In this document: positions 1 to 5,493 of the stretch, one piece after another
Layout of the letters: each line of letters starts with the position of its first letter
Position numbering within the stretch: position 1 is the first letter of the stretch
Source of the DNA: Campylobacteraceae bacterium UBA1877
Lineage (GTDB): Bacteria > Campylobacterota > Campylobacteria > Campylobacterales > Campylobacteraceae
NCBI GenBank assembly: GCA_002352945.1
Contig: DDHL01000020.1
Location: forward strand, 1 to 6,046
Length of the DNA stretch: 6,046 nt
Direction of reading: 5' to 3'
Made by a program: the position numbers and the translations under genes
The notes under the pieces: model-generated
What the model saw: the letters and a program-made list of their open reading frames with translations, nothing else
The model's database searches: none
Told to the model about the DNA's origin: nothing

Positions 1-17
1 ACAGAAATTATTTTACA

Positions 18-500
18 CTACCCTCTTTTTGGAATTATTTGATTTTTACTATTCCATTGTAAAAGACCATCGTTTACATGTAAAAGATGTGGAATACTAG
101 GGTTGCAAATATCTGCATCTACTATTCCTACACTAAAACCCTGTTTTGAAAAGCTTATAGCTAAATTTGCTGCAATTGTACTCTTTCCAACTCCGCCTTT
201 ACTTCCTGTTATTGCTAAAATTTTTTTTGCATAACTGCAGCTAAATCGACGTTTTGCAGATGGGATCGGTTTTTTTACGTGTGCTTTCATAACCCTCACT
301 TCTAAAAAATGGGGTTTTAAAGCTTTTGATATTGCATTAGCAACTGGAGCGTAGAGACTATTTTTTTCAATAGCAAGAGATATTTCAAGGATATTGCTAT
401 AAATTTGAATTGTTCGTATAAGATGAAGTGAAACTATATCTTGATTCATTGTAGGATGTTTTATAGTTTTTAAAATCTCTTGAACATCTTCTAAAGTCAT
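18..500 (-). CDS. Mrp/NBP35-family Fe-S carrier ATPase, truncated by an in-frame TAG (possible pseudogene)
   Basis: Family role: ATP-binding cytoplasmic carriers that assemble or deliver Fe-S clusters. Residues about 1-75 look like a MIP18/DUF59 domain (DIVSLHLIRTIQI at 21-33), but the Cys often found there is missing. Residues 94-160 begin the P-loop domain, with a deviant Walker A KGGVGKST at 101-108 and DADICNPSIP at 128-137, where the usual form is DADIYGPSIP. Family members are usually about 350 residues; this frame stops at 160. Past the TAG, bases 17-1 read CKIISV in the same frame. This resembles the strand that normally follows this point in Mrp (a GIKVMSIGF-like segment), so the stop looks like a nonsense change inside a longer gene rather than a natural end. 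The start is backed by AAGGAAT about 4-7 nt upstream. The ATPase site would be incomplete, so a functional short product is doubtful. The family call is secure; the disruption is an inference. Confidence 0.8.
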   Translation of the reverse strand: MTLEDVQEILKTIKHPTMNQDIVSLHLIRTIQIYSNILEISLAIEKNSLYAPVANAISKALKPHFLEVRVMKAHVKKPIPSAKRRFSCSYAKKILAITGSKGGVGKSTIAANLAISFSKQGFSVGIVDADICNPSIPHLLHVNDGLLQWNSKNQIIPKRG

Positions 501-602
501 AATGATTCCTTATAAATAAAAAGAAAAATAGAATTTTTTTTATAAAAATAAAAGTGCGTTTAAACCTCTATTTTATACCTTTTTATAGTATAAAAGTATA
601 TC

Positions 603-608
603 ATTATA
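603..608 (-). promoter_or_regulatory. Candidate -10 box for the mrp-like gene
   Basis: On the minus strand this reads TATAAT, a perfect sigma-70 -10 hexamer, which would give a leader of roughly 95 nt before the start at 500. The -35 position falls at the edge of the inverted repeat at 626-652. No TTGACA-like hexamer is present, which is common in Campylobacterota. Other TA-rich hexamers nearby could serve equally well, so this is weak. Confidence 0.3.
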
Positions 609-612
609 AAGC

Positions 613-627
613 TTACATGTAAAAGAT
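613..627. repeat. 15-nt direct repeat containing palindrome TTACATGTAA
   Basis: The sequence TTACATGTAAAAGAT occurs here and again at 74-88, inside the mrp-like coding region. Its core TTACATGTAA is a perfect 10-bp palindrome, the kind of site a dimeric regulator could bind. At 73-84 the palindrome extends to 12 bp. Two copies in about 550 bp of AT-rich DNA may be chance. Confidence 0.35.
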
Positions 628-652
628 TAATATAAAAATATTTTATATTAAT
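626..652. promoter_or_regulatory. Perfect 12-bp inverted repeat with 3-nt spacer
   Basis: The left arm is ATTAATATAAAA (626-637), the spacer is ATA, and the right arm is TTTTATATTAAT (641-652), all perfectly complementary. It lies between two divergent genes and just upstream of a TATAAT on the minus strand, so an operator is the simplest reading. The arms contain no G or C, so a stable RNA hairpin or terminator is unlikely. An AT-rich UP element is another possibility. Confidence 0.4.
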
Positions 653-739
653 TTCATCTTTGTTTTTGGAAAATAGTAAGCATAAAGAGTTTTAAAAATA
701 ACTACTATCTTACTTTTTACATACAACTTAGTTTGCATG

Positions 740-748
740 TGATAAAAT
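740..748 (+). promoter_or_regulatory. Candidate extended -10 for the lipoprotein operon
   Basis: TGATAAAAT fits an extended -10 pattern (TG, one base, then a TATAAT-like hexamer) 19 nt upstream of the start at 768. Transcription would begin near 755 with a very short leader that still includes the ribosome binding site AGGGA at 757-761. There is no well-spaced -35 box. Confidence 0.3.
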
Positions 749-767
749 AATCTTTCAGGGATACTAT

Positions 768-1016
768 ATGCGTTATATATTCATCCTCTTTGCACTATTT
801 TTAATGCTAGGCTGTTCAAAAGTAACACAGGAAAATTACAAAAAAATTACTCCTGGCATGAACTATGATGCTGTTGTGAATATTTTAGGCAAGCCAAATT
901 CATGCGATAGCGTTGCAAATAGTACAAGTTGTGTTTGGGGAAGCATCTCCAAAAATATAAAGGTTCGTTTTGTCAATAATCGAGCCGTTGTAATCTCATC
1001 ACAAGGACTTGAATGA
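768..1016 (+). CDS. Small DUF3862-type lipoprotein (BamE/BLIP-like fold)
   Basis: An 82-residue exported lipoprotein. Residues 1-15 form a hydrophobic signal segment ending in MLGC, with C16 the likely lipidated residue; Ser17 follows, which does not suggest inner-membrane retention. The mature part has the repeat seen in SmpA/BamE and BLIP-like proteins (YKKITPGMNYDAVVNILGKP, residues 24-43), then C46, C55 and VWG at 56-58. This matches my memory of small DUF3862 lipoproteins. C46 and C55 could form a periplasmic disulfide. AGGGA lies 6 nt before the ATG. The gene overlaps the next one by ATGA, so the two are probably translated together. No function is known with certainty; an envelope or outer-membrane role is inferred from the fold. 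It is not BamE itself, given its size and sequence. Confidence 0.82.
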   Translation: MRYIFILFALFLMLGCSKVTQENYKKITPGMNYDAVVNILGKPNSCDSVANSTSCVWGSISKNIKVRFVNNRAVVISSQGLE

Positions 1017-1174
1017 ATCGGTTAGTAATGATTATTTTGGCAGTTTTTTTGCCACCGTTAGCAGTATTTTTAAAAAAGGGGATTATGCCAACATTTTGGC
1101 TTAATCTCCTTTTGACAATCTTCTTTTTCATTCCAGGAATGATTCACGCTCTTTTAGTAGTTACTAAGTCGTAG
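1013..1174 (+). CDS. Pmp3/YqaE family (UPF0057) small membrane protein
   Basis: A 53-residue hydrophobic protein. It has the family pattern of two membrane helices joined by a short basic loop: helix 1 about residues 2-19 with LPPLAVFL at 13-20, loop KKG at 21-23, and helix 2 about 29-51 with FWLNLLLT, then IPGMIHAL. These are the signature segments of Pmp3/YqaE (proteolipid membrane potential modulator) proteins. In yeast Pmp3 affects membrane potential and ion homeostasis; in bacteria relatives are often stress-induced, but their mechanism is unclear. The ATG overlaps the lipoprotein stop as ATGA, with AAGGA at 1003-1007, indicating translational coupling. Its TAG lies 2 bp from the stop of the convergent gene. 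Confidence 0.88.
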   Translation: MNRLVMIILAVFLPPLAVFLKKGIMPTFWLNLLLTIFFFIPGMIHALLVVTKS

Positions 1175-1176
1175 GG

Positions 1177-2391
1177 CTATTTTTTCTTTTTCATGGCATC
1201 TTTGGCGCCTTTGATTGCGCCATCTGCCATGCCTTTGGCAACTTCCCAAGCGCGTATTCCAAGTTTGCGAGCCTCTTGAGCGCGGGGATTTTTGCGTAAA
1301 TTCTCAACTTTTTCTTCTGCTTTTTTCTCCAACTCACTCATCTCTTTTTTGAGCTCTTCTAAACGTTTTGAAGCTTTTTGTTTGAACTCTTTTTCAATAA
1401 ATGAAGCGTTTTTGCGTAACTCTTCAAGACGGTCAGTAATTGCTTCTCTTGCCTCAAAGCTGATGCGTTGTATTTTTGCAAAGGAAGAGTCTAACTCTTC
1501 ATCAATAATCTCTTTTATAATATTTTTTGCAGCTCCATCACTTTCATTTGCACACTCTCGAAGCATTTGAACATACTCTTCATCAATTTTAAGCAACTCT
1601 TTTTTAGTTTCAGCCAAATCCCTTCCTAAGATAGCCTCAACCTCTTCTGGAGCGAATTTCAAATCATTTTTAAACTTTTCAACTGCCTTTGCAATTCCCT
1701 CTTTTGTCCCATGCACAGTTCCATAAAGCAACTCTTTAGCAAAGGCTTGGTCGGTATCGGTAATTTCAATAGCTGCATCTATGATTCCTTTAGCAACATC
1801 TAAAAACCGCTTTTTTGTAAAGTCTCCCTCATTAATTGCTTGAAAAGAGATGTTTTTAGTAATTTCAGCTGCTGTATCTTCAATATCATCTCCCTTCTCA
1901 ATTGTAGTAAGAAGTGCTTCTTGGGCTGTCTCTTTGAGGATTCCTAACATTTCAATACCACGGAGTTTAGAGTCTTGTAAAGCTTTTTGCAATGCAATAT
2001 CTTCTGAATCAATACTCTCTTCAATAGCATCGTAAGTGGAACTAATAACTTTTTTTATATAGTTCCTTTGGTTATTGATCCACTTTTCAAGCTGCTCCTT
2101 TTCATATATTTTTGCAAAAAGCAAGGCTTCATCATTTGCACTTGTTGCCCGAATAAGTCCATCAATAAGAGCACTTAAATTTTCTTCATTTGCCAAATCT
2201 TCCTCTTTTAAGGCGTGGCTAAAGAGGCTAAAAAGCTCCTTGATTCGCTTTTGGATATGATTTGGATCTTTAAGCCTTTGGATCCGCTTTGTGGCCAAAG
2301 TGTTAGCAACCTCTGAAACGAGGGTTGATAATCTGGGGTTATCGCTATTTTCTTTAATAGTTTGAATAAATAGTGTTTGAGTAGACTCCAT
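1177..2391 (-). CDS. Uncharacterised helical coiled-coil protein with glycine-zipper motifs
   Basis: A 404-residue protein of unknown function. It is charged, rich in Glu, Lys and Ala, and predicted almost entirely helical. There is no signal peptide or membrane span, and a single Cys (C280). Residues about 315-370 have heptad-like spacing typical of a coiled coil. Two glycine-zipper motifs (GxxxGxxxG) occur: G224-G228-G232 in YGTVHGTKEGIAKAVE, and G387-G391-G395 in AKGMADGAIKGAKDAM. A related AKGIIDAAIE segment is at 200-209, suggesting degenerate internal repeats. The chain ends in KKKK. The pattern recalls phasin- or apolipoprotein-like amphipathic helices and perhaps the DUF6781 group reported from sulfur-oxidising Campylobacterota, but I could not verify that. 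AAGGAAG precedes the ATG, and the gene starts 11 nt after the DUF493 gene, so it is probably the last gene of the moaC operon. Confidence 0.75.
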   Translation of the reverse strand: MESTQTLFIQTIKENSDNPRLSTLVSEVANTLATKRIQRLKDPNHIQKRIKELFSLFSHALKEEDLANEENLSALIDGLIRATSANDEALLFAKIYEKEQLEKWINNQRNYIKKVISSTYDAIEESIDSEDIALQKALQDSKLRGIEMLGILKETAQEALLTTIEKGDDIEDTAAEITKNISFQAINEGDFTKKRFLDVAKGIIDAAIEITDTDQAFAKELLYGTVHGTKEGIAKAVEKFKNDLKFAPEEVEAILGRDLAETKKELLKIDEEYVQMLRECANESDGAAKNIIKEIIDEELDSSFAKIQRISFEAREAITDRLEELRKNASFIEKEFKQKASKRLEELKKEMSELEKKAEEKVENLRKNPRAQEARKLGIRAWEVAKGMADGAIKGAKDAMKKKK

Positions 2392-2402
2392 GACACTTCC
2401 TT

Positions 2403-2681
2403 TCAGAGGACAAATTTTATATTTTCATGACTTTTTAGAGCATTAAAAAGGTTTTCTCGTTCTTCATTACTAGTAACTAAAACAGTAACGTTATAACTCT
2501 CGTAAGAGCCTTTTTTACTTTTATTTGATGATTTTACACCAAATTCTCTATCTTTTAAAACCTCTTTTAGTGGTAAGTAAACATCCATACCGACTTGGAT
2601 AATAACTTTATACTCCCAGTGGCAAGGGTAGTCAATTTGAAGCTTTTTTTTACTAAGATTGAGATCGCATATAGTTGCCAC
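2403..2681 (-). CDS. DUF493/YbeD-like protein (HP0495 family)
   Basis: A 92-residue cytoplasmic protein from the GTG start. It carries the family hallmark [10 protein letters not shown], close to the YPC-W-YRVI segment I recall from Helicobacter pylori HP0495, followed by a basic linker, [10 protein letters not shown] and a C-terminal strand ending KFVL. The fold is a small ferredoxin-like (ACT-like) alpha/beta sandwich; E. coli YbeD is a relative. The molecular role is unknown. The start is ambiguous. GTG at 2681 has a strong GGAGGA 4 nt upstream and overlaps moaC by 29 nt. ATG at 2714 would give 103 residues but overlap moaC by 62 nt with a distant ribosome binding site. I chose GTG, although that GGAGGA also encodes the conserved Gly-Gly of MoaC. 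The gene sits between moaC and the coiled-coil gene in one operon. Confidence 0.82.
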   Translation of the reverse strand: MATICDLNLSKKKLQIDYPCHWEYKVIIQVGMDVYLPLKEVLKDREFGVKSSNKSKKGSYESYNVTVLVTSNEERENLFNALKSHENIKFVL

Positions 2682-3132
2682 TTTTTCCTCCACTTTTAGA
2701 TTCAAGTTGAACATTAGAAATTACCATTCCCTTATCTATGGCTTTAACCATATCGTAAATGGTCAGTAATCCAATAGTCGTTCCAGTAAGAGCTTCCATT
2801 TCAACTCCCGTTTGACCGGTAAGTTTAGCCGTAACTATAAGTTTAAATCCCGGAAGTGAGGGCAGTTCCTCCACATCACAATGGATTGAGCTTAAAAGCA
2901 AAGGGTGGCACATTGGAATGAGCTCGGGAGTACGTTTTGTGCCCTGAATTGCAGCAATTATTGCAGTTTGTAGTACTGGACCTTTTTTGGCTCTTTCTTG
3001 AACAACAACATCAAAGGCTTCTTGGCTCATTGAAATTGTACCACTAGCAACTGCAACGCGGGTTGTAGCTGCTTTTTGGGAAACATCTACCATTGTTGGA
3101 TGATCATTTTTGTCTAAATGGGTAAGTTCCAT
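2653..3132 (-). CDS. moaC: Cyclic pyranopterin monophosphate synthase MoaC
   Basis: MoaC works with the radical-SAM enzyme MoaA in the first stage of molybdenum cofactor synthesis, converting 3',8-cyclo-7,8-dihydro-GTP to cyclic pyranopterin monophosphate in the cytoplasm. The protein is 159 residues, normal for the family, and complete. Diagnostic segments are [18 protein letters not shown] (14-31), IPMCHPL (72-78), [10 protein letters not shown] (108-117) and [12 protein letters not shown] (125-136), where D127 and K130 match the catalytic Asp128 and Lys131 of the E. coli enzyme. The tail SGGKSGNY (147-154) is also typical. GAGG lies 5 nt before the ATG. It is the first gene of a minus-strand operon and its end overlaps the DUF493 gene. 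No other moa gene is in the window. A working Mo or W cofactor pathway is inferred from it. Confidence 0.97.
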   Translation of the reverse strand: MELTHLDKNDHPTMVDVSQKAATTRVAVASGTISMSQEAFDVVVQERAKKGPVLQTAIIAAIQGTKRTPELIPMCHPLLLSSIHCDVEELPSLPGFKLIVTAKLTGQTGVEMEALTGTTIGLLTIYDMVKAIDKGMVISNVQLESKSGGKSGNYMRSQS

Positions 3133-3156
3133 ACTAACCTCGAAATCTTTTTGCAG

Positions 3157-3165
3157 ATTGTATCA
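3157..3165 (-). promoter_or_regulatory. Candidate extended -10 promoter of moaC
   Basis: The minus strand reads TGATACAAT, an extended -10 (TG, one base, TACAAT), about 25 nt upstream of the moaC ATG. This gives a short leader that contains the GAGG ribosome binding site. No clear -35 box is present. Confidence 0.4.
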
Positions 3166-3187
3166 AAAATGGGCTTAATCCCTTTTT
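3166..3187. promoter_or_regulatory. Imperfect 22-bp dyad between divergent promoters
   Basis: The arms AAAATGGGCTT and AATCCCTTTTT pair at 9 of 11 positions with no spacer. The dyad abuts the candidate moaC -10 and lies upstream of the nfn fusion gene, so a regulator bound here could act on both. It could also be chance. Confidence 0.25.
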
Positions 3188-3201
3188 GACATTCTTTGGA
3201 T

Positions 3202-3207
3202 TACAAT
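3202..3207 (+). promoter_or_regulatory. Candidate -10 box of the nfn-yrbG unit
   Basis: TACAAT lies about 36 nt upstream of the GTG start. A TTGACA at 3186-3191 is only 10 nt before it, too close to pair with it in the usual way. The assignment is weak. Confidence 0.25.
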
Positions 3208-3243
3208 ATGCCAATGTAAGTAAATTTATAAAAGGGATATTTT

Positions 3244-5493
3244 GTGTTTGAAGTTCATAAAAAAAAGTATTTAGCAGCCAATATTGTTCTAATGGATATT
3301 TACGCTCCTCTTCTTGTTGCCAATGCAAATCCAGGTCAATTTCTCATCGTAAAAACAGGAGAAAAATCAGAAAGAATTCCACTTACAATTTGTGATTATG
3401 ATAAAAAAGAGGGATTGGTTACAATTGTTTTTCAAGTGGTTGGCACAAGCACACAAGAGATGGCAAATTTAGAAGTTGGACAATCTTTTAGTGATGTGGT
3501 AGGACCTCTTGGAAAGCCAAGTGAGTTTATCTATTTAGACAAAACTAAGTTGCAAAATGAGCACTATATTTTTATAGCTGGAGGCGTAGGAACTGCACCA
3601 GTTTATCCACAAGTTAAATGGTGTGTACAAAATAAACTTAAAGCAACAGTTATTATTGGGGCTCGCTCAAAGGATCTTTTAATTTTAGAAGATCAGTTTC
3701 GCGCCCTAGGTGTTGATGTATATGTTTGTACAGATGATGGCTCATATGGAATGCATGGAAATGTGACAAATGTATTAGAGCATTTAGTAAAAGAGAAAAA
3801 GTTTCATTTTACCCATGCAGTTGCAATTGGTCCAATGGTAATGATGAAATTCTCAACCCTTAAAGCCAAAGAGCTTGGAATTGATATAACAGTGAGCATG
3901 AACCCATTGATGGTAGATGGTACAGGAATGTGCGGAGCGTGCCGGGTTGAAATAGATGGAAAGATTAAATTTGCTTGTGTTGATGGACCGGAATTTAATG
4001 GGGCAGATGTCAATTTTGATGAAGCAAGCAGGCGTTTGCGCATGCGTCAAGAAAGTGGCTATGTGCATGAGCATGATAATCCAGACTGTCCAATTCATGA
4101 ACCAAAAATCCCTGGTGAAAAATCAAGAACTCAACCACGCATGCGTGAAAAAGATAGTAGAATTTTTGGTTTTGAAGAGGTTAACTTAGGTTATAGCTTA
4201 GAAGCTGCAATCCATGAGGCCAATCGTTGTATTGAGTGTAAAAAACCAAAATGCGTTACAGCCTGTCCAGTTGGAGTAAATATTCCCCAATTTATTGCTC
4301 CACTTAAAAGAGGTGATTTACAAAGCGCTGCTGATGCACTTTGTAAAGATACAAGCTTGCCATCTGTATGCGGACGTGTCTGCCCTCAAGAGAAGCAGTG
4401 CGAGGGAGCGTGTGTGCTGGGCAAAAAACAGCAAAGCGTTGCAATTGGTCTTTTAGAGAGGACCGTAGGGGATTGGGCATTAAAAAATAGACCAATTGTT
4501 CCAATGGATAAAGCCAACTTCAAAGTTGCAATTGTAGGTAGCGGTCCTGCTGGCCTTGCAGCAGCAGCTGAGCTTGCAAGTCGTGGCATAGGGGCTGAAG
4601 TTTTTGAATCTTTGCATGAAGTTGGGGGAGTTTTAACTTATGGAATTCCTGAATTTAGACTTCCAAAATCTATCGTTCGCGATGAGATTGGACGTATTGA
4701 AAAATTGGGTGTGAGATTTCATACAAATGTGGTAGTTGGCAAAACAGTCTATACTGATGAGCTTTTAGAGAGTGGATTTGATGCGATTTTTATTGCAAGT
4801 GGAGCGGGATATCCAAGATTTATGGGAATTAAGGGTGAGCATGCCAATGGAGTTTTATCAGCCAATGAATTTTTAACAAGAGTAAACCTTATGAAGGGTC
4901 ACTTAAAAGGGTATCATACTCCAACAACTATTGGCAAAACCGTGGCTGTTGTAGGAGCTGGAAATGTTTCTATGGATGCAGCTAGAGTTGCACGGCGTCT
5001 TGGAGCAGACGTGCATATTCTTTATCGGCGAGATAAGGATCAAATCCCAGCGCGAGCAGAAGAGGTAGAACATGCAAAAGAGGAGGGTGTTCATTTTCAT
5101 CTATTAACAAATCCAGTGGAGATTTTATCTGATGAGAGCGGGCAGGTATGTAGCATTAAATGTGTAAAGATGCAACTAGGCAGTAAAGATGAAGATGGCA
5201 GACAAAGAAGTGAACCTATAAAAGGAAGCGATTTTATAATTGATTGTGATACGGTTATTATGTCTATTGGAACGGTTCCAAATGATGTGGTTACTGCAAG
5301 CACGAAGGGGCTTGAGGTTAATAAAAATGGGACAATAGCTATTAAAAAAGATCTTACAAGAACATCTCATGAGAGAATTTTTGCTGGAGGCGATATTGTT
5401 ACAGGAGCTGCCACAGTGATTGAAGCTATGGGAGCAGGAAAGGCTGCAGCAGCTGAGATTGAGGAGTTTCTTGTTCAAAAAGGTTGTGCATGA
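3244..5493 (+). CDS. Fused NfnA-NfnB-type NADH-dependent ferredoxin:NADP+ oxidoreductase
   Basis: A 749-residue cytoplasmic iron-sulfur flavoprotein joining two subunits that are separate in Thermotoga and clostridia. The N-terminal half (1-about 285) is an FNR/PyrK-like NfnA/SudB unit: RIPLTI at 44-49 for FAD, GGVGTAPVYPQ at 113-123 for the nicotinamide nucleotide, and DGTGMCGACR with a later FAC, giving D225, C230, C233 and C245 as 2Fe-2S ligands. An Asp ligand is typical of NfnA, not PyrK. The C-terminal half (about 295-749) is NfnB/GltD-like: C329, C332, C337, C341 and C376, C380, C386, C390 for two 4Fe-4S clusters; VAIVGSGPAGLAA (428-440) for FAD; VVGAGNVSMDAARVARR (569-585) for NADPH; and FAGGDIVTGAATVIEAMGAGK (713-733). 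Family role: bifurcating electron transfer between NADPH, NAD+ and ferredoxin, or sulfide dehydrogenase-like activity. No glutamate synthase large subunit is nearby, so the GltD label is misleading. The start is GTG with AAAGGGA upstream. Confidence 0.9.
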   Translation: MFEVHKKKYLAANIVLMDIYAPLLVANANPGQFLIVKTGEKSERIPLTICDYDKKEGLVTIVFQVVGTSTQEMANLEVGQSFSDVVGPLGKPSEFIYLDKTKLQNEHYIFIAGGVGTAPVYPQVKWCVQNKLKATVIIGARSKDLLILEDQFRALGVDVYVCTDDGSYGMHGNVTNVLEHLVKEKKFHFTHAVAIGPMVMMKFSTLKAKELGIDITVSMNPLMVDGTGMCGACRVEIDGKIKFACVDGPEFNGADVNFDEASRRLRMRQESGYVHEHDNPDCPIHEPKIPGEKSRTQPRMREKDSRIFGFEEVNLGYSLEAAIHEANRCIECKKPKCVTACPVGVNIPQFIAPLKRGDLQSAADALCKDTSLPSVCGRVCPQEKQCEGACVLGKKQQSVAIGLLERTVGDWALKNRPIVPMDKANFKVAIVGSGPAGLAAAAELASRGIGAEVFESLHEVGGVLTYGIPEFRLPKSIVRDEIGRIEKLGVRFHTNVVVGKTVYTDELLESGFDAIFIASGAGYPRFMGIKGEHANGVLSANEFLTRVNLMKGHLKGYHTPTTIGKTVAVVGAGNVSMDAARVARRLGADVHILYRRDKDQIPARAEEVEHAKEEGVHFHLLTNPVEILSDESGQVCSIKCVKMQLGSKDEDGRQRSEPIKGSDFIIDCDTVIMSIGTVPNDVVTASTKGLEVNKNGTIAIKKDLTRTSHERIFAGGDIVTGAATVIEAMGAGKAAAAEIEEFLVQKGCA

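Larger units (their letters stand above)
501..767. other. AT-rich divergent intergenic region
   Basis: This is a 267-bp non-coding stretch between the divergently transcribed mrp-like gene and the lipoprotein gene. It is strongly AT-rich. It contains a perfect 12-bp inverted repeat at 626-652, a TTACATGTAA palindrome at 613-622, and candidate -10 elements facing both ways. I see no small gene, tRNA or structured RNA in it. Confidence 0.7.

Noticed and set aside
18..20. TAG read as an amino acid (pyrrolysine or suppressor readthrough)
   Set aside because: Nothing nearby suggests pyrrolysine machinery. TAG is also the ordinary stop of the Pmp3, coiled-coil and moaC genes here, so recoding is unlikely.
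501..767. Small RNA, tRNA or CRISPR in the intergenic region
   Set aside because: There are no cloverleaf-like pairings, no GC-bearing stems, and no regularly spaced repeats; only AT-rich promoter-like sequence and dyads.
1292..1570. A plus-strand open frame of 92 codons, Ser- and Phe-rich
   Set aside because: It is antisense to the Glu/Lys-rich coiled-coil gene; Ser and Phe are what antisense Glu and Lys codons produce. It has no ribosome binding site or family match.
2208..2396. A second minus-strand frame of 62 codons at the start of the coiled-coil gene
   Set aside because: It overlaps the longer, better-supported frame, whose ATG has a well-placed AAGGAAG, and shows no family resemblance.
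3244..5493. Glutamate synthase small subunit (GltD) or PyrK identity for the fusion protein
   Set aside because: No large GltB subunit or pyrD is adjacent, and the 2Fe-2S motif has the Asp-Cys-Cys-Cys ligand set of NfnA/SudB rather than the four Cys of PyrK.
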